Origin: JAVBTR01 sp031556065
GTDB taxonomy: Bacteria; Bacillota; Clostridia; Christensenellales; Aristaeellaceae
Assembly: GCA_031556065.1 (NCBI GenBank)
Contig: JAVBTR010000030.1
Span: 1-5,842 of the forward strand
DNA length: 5,842 nucleotides
Direction of reading: 5' to 3'
Below are positions 5,204 through 5,842 of this stretch, one piece after another; within the stretch, counting starts at the first letter, position 1, and every line of letters starts with the position of its first letter. Below the pieces are notes generated by a model, which worked only from the letters and a program-made list of their open reading frames with translations, was not told the origin of the DNA and ran no database searches. Position numbers and translations under genes: made by a program.

Positions 5204-5541
5204 TCCAGATTTATTTAGGCAAAAACAATTTCGATGCGCAAAAGGTGCAGCGGTATTTAAAGGAAAGAAAGATTCCCTTTCAAGTGATGGATTTAAAAAA
5301 GCATAAGCTGGGGGAGCGGGAGCTGGAAGTGTTTATCCGCGCGGCGGGGGGCGTAAAGCACCTGGTAGACCGCACGGATAAGAAGGTGCTATCCCACCCG
5401 GTAGCGCATTTCGATACGGAATCGCTGATTAAGGAAGGGCTGTTGGAAAATCCGGGGTTTTTAGTAAGCCCCATTACCAGAAACGGCCCTAAAGCCCTTA
5501 TCGGTTTTGATAAGGACAAGCTGGAGGAATTGCTTAAATAA
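5200..5541 (+). CDS. ArsC/Spx-fold protein without any cysteine
   Basis: This 113-residue protein fits the ArsC/Spx/YffB thioredoxin-fold family: beta-start MIQIYLGKNNFDAQKVQRYLKER, middle ELEVFIRAAGGVKHLVDRTDKK, and end LLENPGFLVSPITRNGPKALIGF. In family members the first loop carries the reactive Cys (for example KKCFDTKK in clostridial relatives, from memory); here that position is Asn10, and there is no cysteine anywhere. It therefore cannot be an arsenate reductase or a thiol redox switch. More likely it binds a partner, as Spx binds RNA polymerase, or is a non-enzymatic family member. AGGAGG (5186-5191) lies 8 bases before ATG 5200, and the start overlaps the loader stop by 4 bases, so it is co-expressed with the replication genes. 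It is the last gene before the hairpin array. Fold assignment is good; function is unknown. Confidence 0.8.
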   Translation: MIQIYLGKNNFDAQKVQRYLKERKIPFQVMDLKKHKLGERELEVFIRAAGGVKHLVDRTDKKVLSHPVAHFDTESLIKEGLLENPGFLVSPITRNGPKALIGFDKDKLEELLK

Positions 5542-5547
5542 TGGGTT

Positions 5548-5842
5548 CCAAGGGATGAATCCCTTGGTCAGCGCGTCGACAAAGTCGACGCTTTCGTGCG
5601 ACACAGGTGTCGCACGAGGGATTTCCCTCACTGCACTGTAAAATCTTCGATTTTACGGCCGGGGCCATCGGCCCATTAAGGCCCTGAAAGGGCTTCGGGC
5701 AAGGTAGGAATTCCTTCAGAATTCCACCGAAAATCGCCGCACAGGGGCTTCGCCCCGTTCAATGCCCCGAATGGGGCCGCCGATTTCGGAATGAAAATCG
5801 GAGGACCGCGGTCCTCCGATACCTCCTAGGGTTTGTTGATGG
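5548..5842. repeat. Array of contiguous short hairpin modules
   Basis: Directly after the ArsC-like gene come about ten inverted repeats with almost no unpaired DNA between them. Stem arms and loops are: 5548-5556/5559-5567 (loop GA); 5573-5580/5584-5591 (GCGTCGAC, loop AAA); 5594-5603/5608-5617 (TCGTGCGACA, loop CAGG); 5616-5621/5624-5629 (GAGGGA, loop TT); 5638-5645/5649-5656 (GTAAAATC, loop TTC); 5662-5666/5670-5674 (GGGCC, loop ATC); 5679-5684/5690-5695; 5707-5713/5719-5725 (GGAATTC, loop CTTCA); 5744-5748/5752-5756 (GGGGC, loop TTC); 5764-5768/5773-5777 (GCCCC, loop GAAT); and the 24-bp palindrome 5797-5820. No stem is followed by a T-tract. No ORF is evident. The array runs off the window edge. 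Confidence 0.85.
5721..5842. repeat. Right copy of the edge repeat
   Basis: From about 5721 to the window end the sequence matches 6-97, apart from an extra segment of about 35 bases (5744-5778) that holds two GC-rich hairpins in place of four bases. The outer pair CCGAAAATCG (5727-5736) / CGATTTCGG (5781-5789), the 24-bp palindrome (5797-5820) and the tail to TTGATGG are all shared. It is in the same orientation as the left copy, so the two form direct repeats about 5.7 kb apart. Confidence 0.88.

Noticed and set aside
5548..5567. Intrinsic terminator of the loader operon
   Set aside because: The stem is good (9 bp) but no T-tract follows; the same holds for the other hairpins in the array.
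5548..5842. CRISPR array
   Set aside because: The stems differ in sequence and there are no identical repeats separated by unique spacers.

Overview
The window looks like chromosomal DNA of a low-to-mid GC Firmicute, most likely a Clostridia/Oscillospirales-type gut anaerobe. This rests on strong AGGAGG-type ribosome binding sites, consensus sigma-A promoters, GTG starts, a DnaD/DnaB-type primosomal protein paired with a DnaC/DnaI-type helicase loader, and intergenic DNA packed with short hairpin modules. The taxonomic call is inference; no rRNA or other marker is present.

Layout: (1) Positions 1-97 hold one copy of a palindrome-rich repeat that recurs at the right edge (to 5842). (2) On the minus strand, 124-1017 encodes an NlpC/P60-type cysteine peptidase with two nearly identical SH3b domains and no signal peptide. 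(3) Positions 1018-1466 are a divergent control region. They carry an ideal promoter (TTGACA-17 bp-TATAAT), a 15-residue leader peptide with five consecutive threonine codons, alternative RNA hairpins and a 17-bp-stem intrinsic terminator. This is a textbook-style threonine attenuator. (4) Positions 1467-2693 encode threonyl-tRNA synthetase reduced to its catalytic and anticodon-binding domains; the TGS and editing domains are absent. (5) A new promoter at 2708-2737, with its -10 box enclosed by an inverted repeat, drives an overlapping three-gene operon: a DnaD/DnaB-domain protein with three C-terminal-type repeats (2764-4236), an AAA+ helicase loader (4229-5203) and a cysteine-less ArsC/Spx-fold protein (5200-5541). 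(6) Positions 5548-5842 are a run of about ten back-to-back short hairpins ending in the second copy of the edge repeat.

How it fits together: the dnaB-like/dnaI-like pair beside thrS recalls the Bacillus subtilis dnaB-dnaI...thrS neighbourhood (from memory), so the core is probably conserved housekeeping DNA. The unusual parts are the regulation and the architecture. A leader-peptide attenuator stands where Firmicutes normally use a T-box, and it controls an editing-less ThrRS. A redox-dead ArsC-like protein is translationally coupled to a helicase loader. A modular hairpin array brackets the whole block on both sides.
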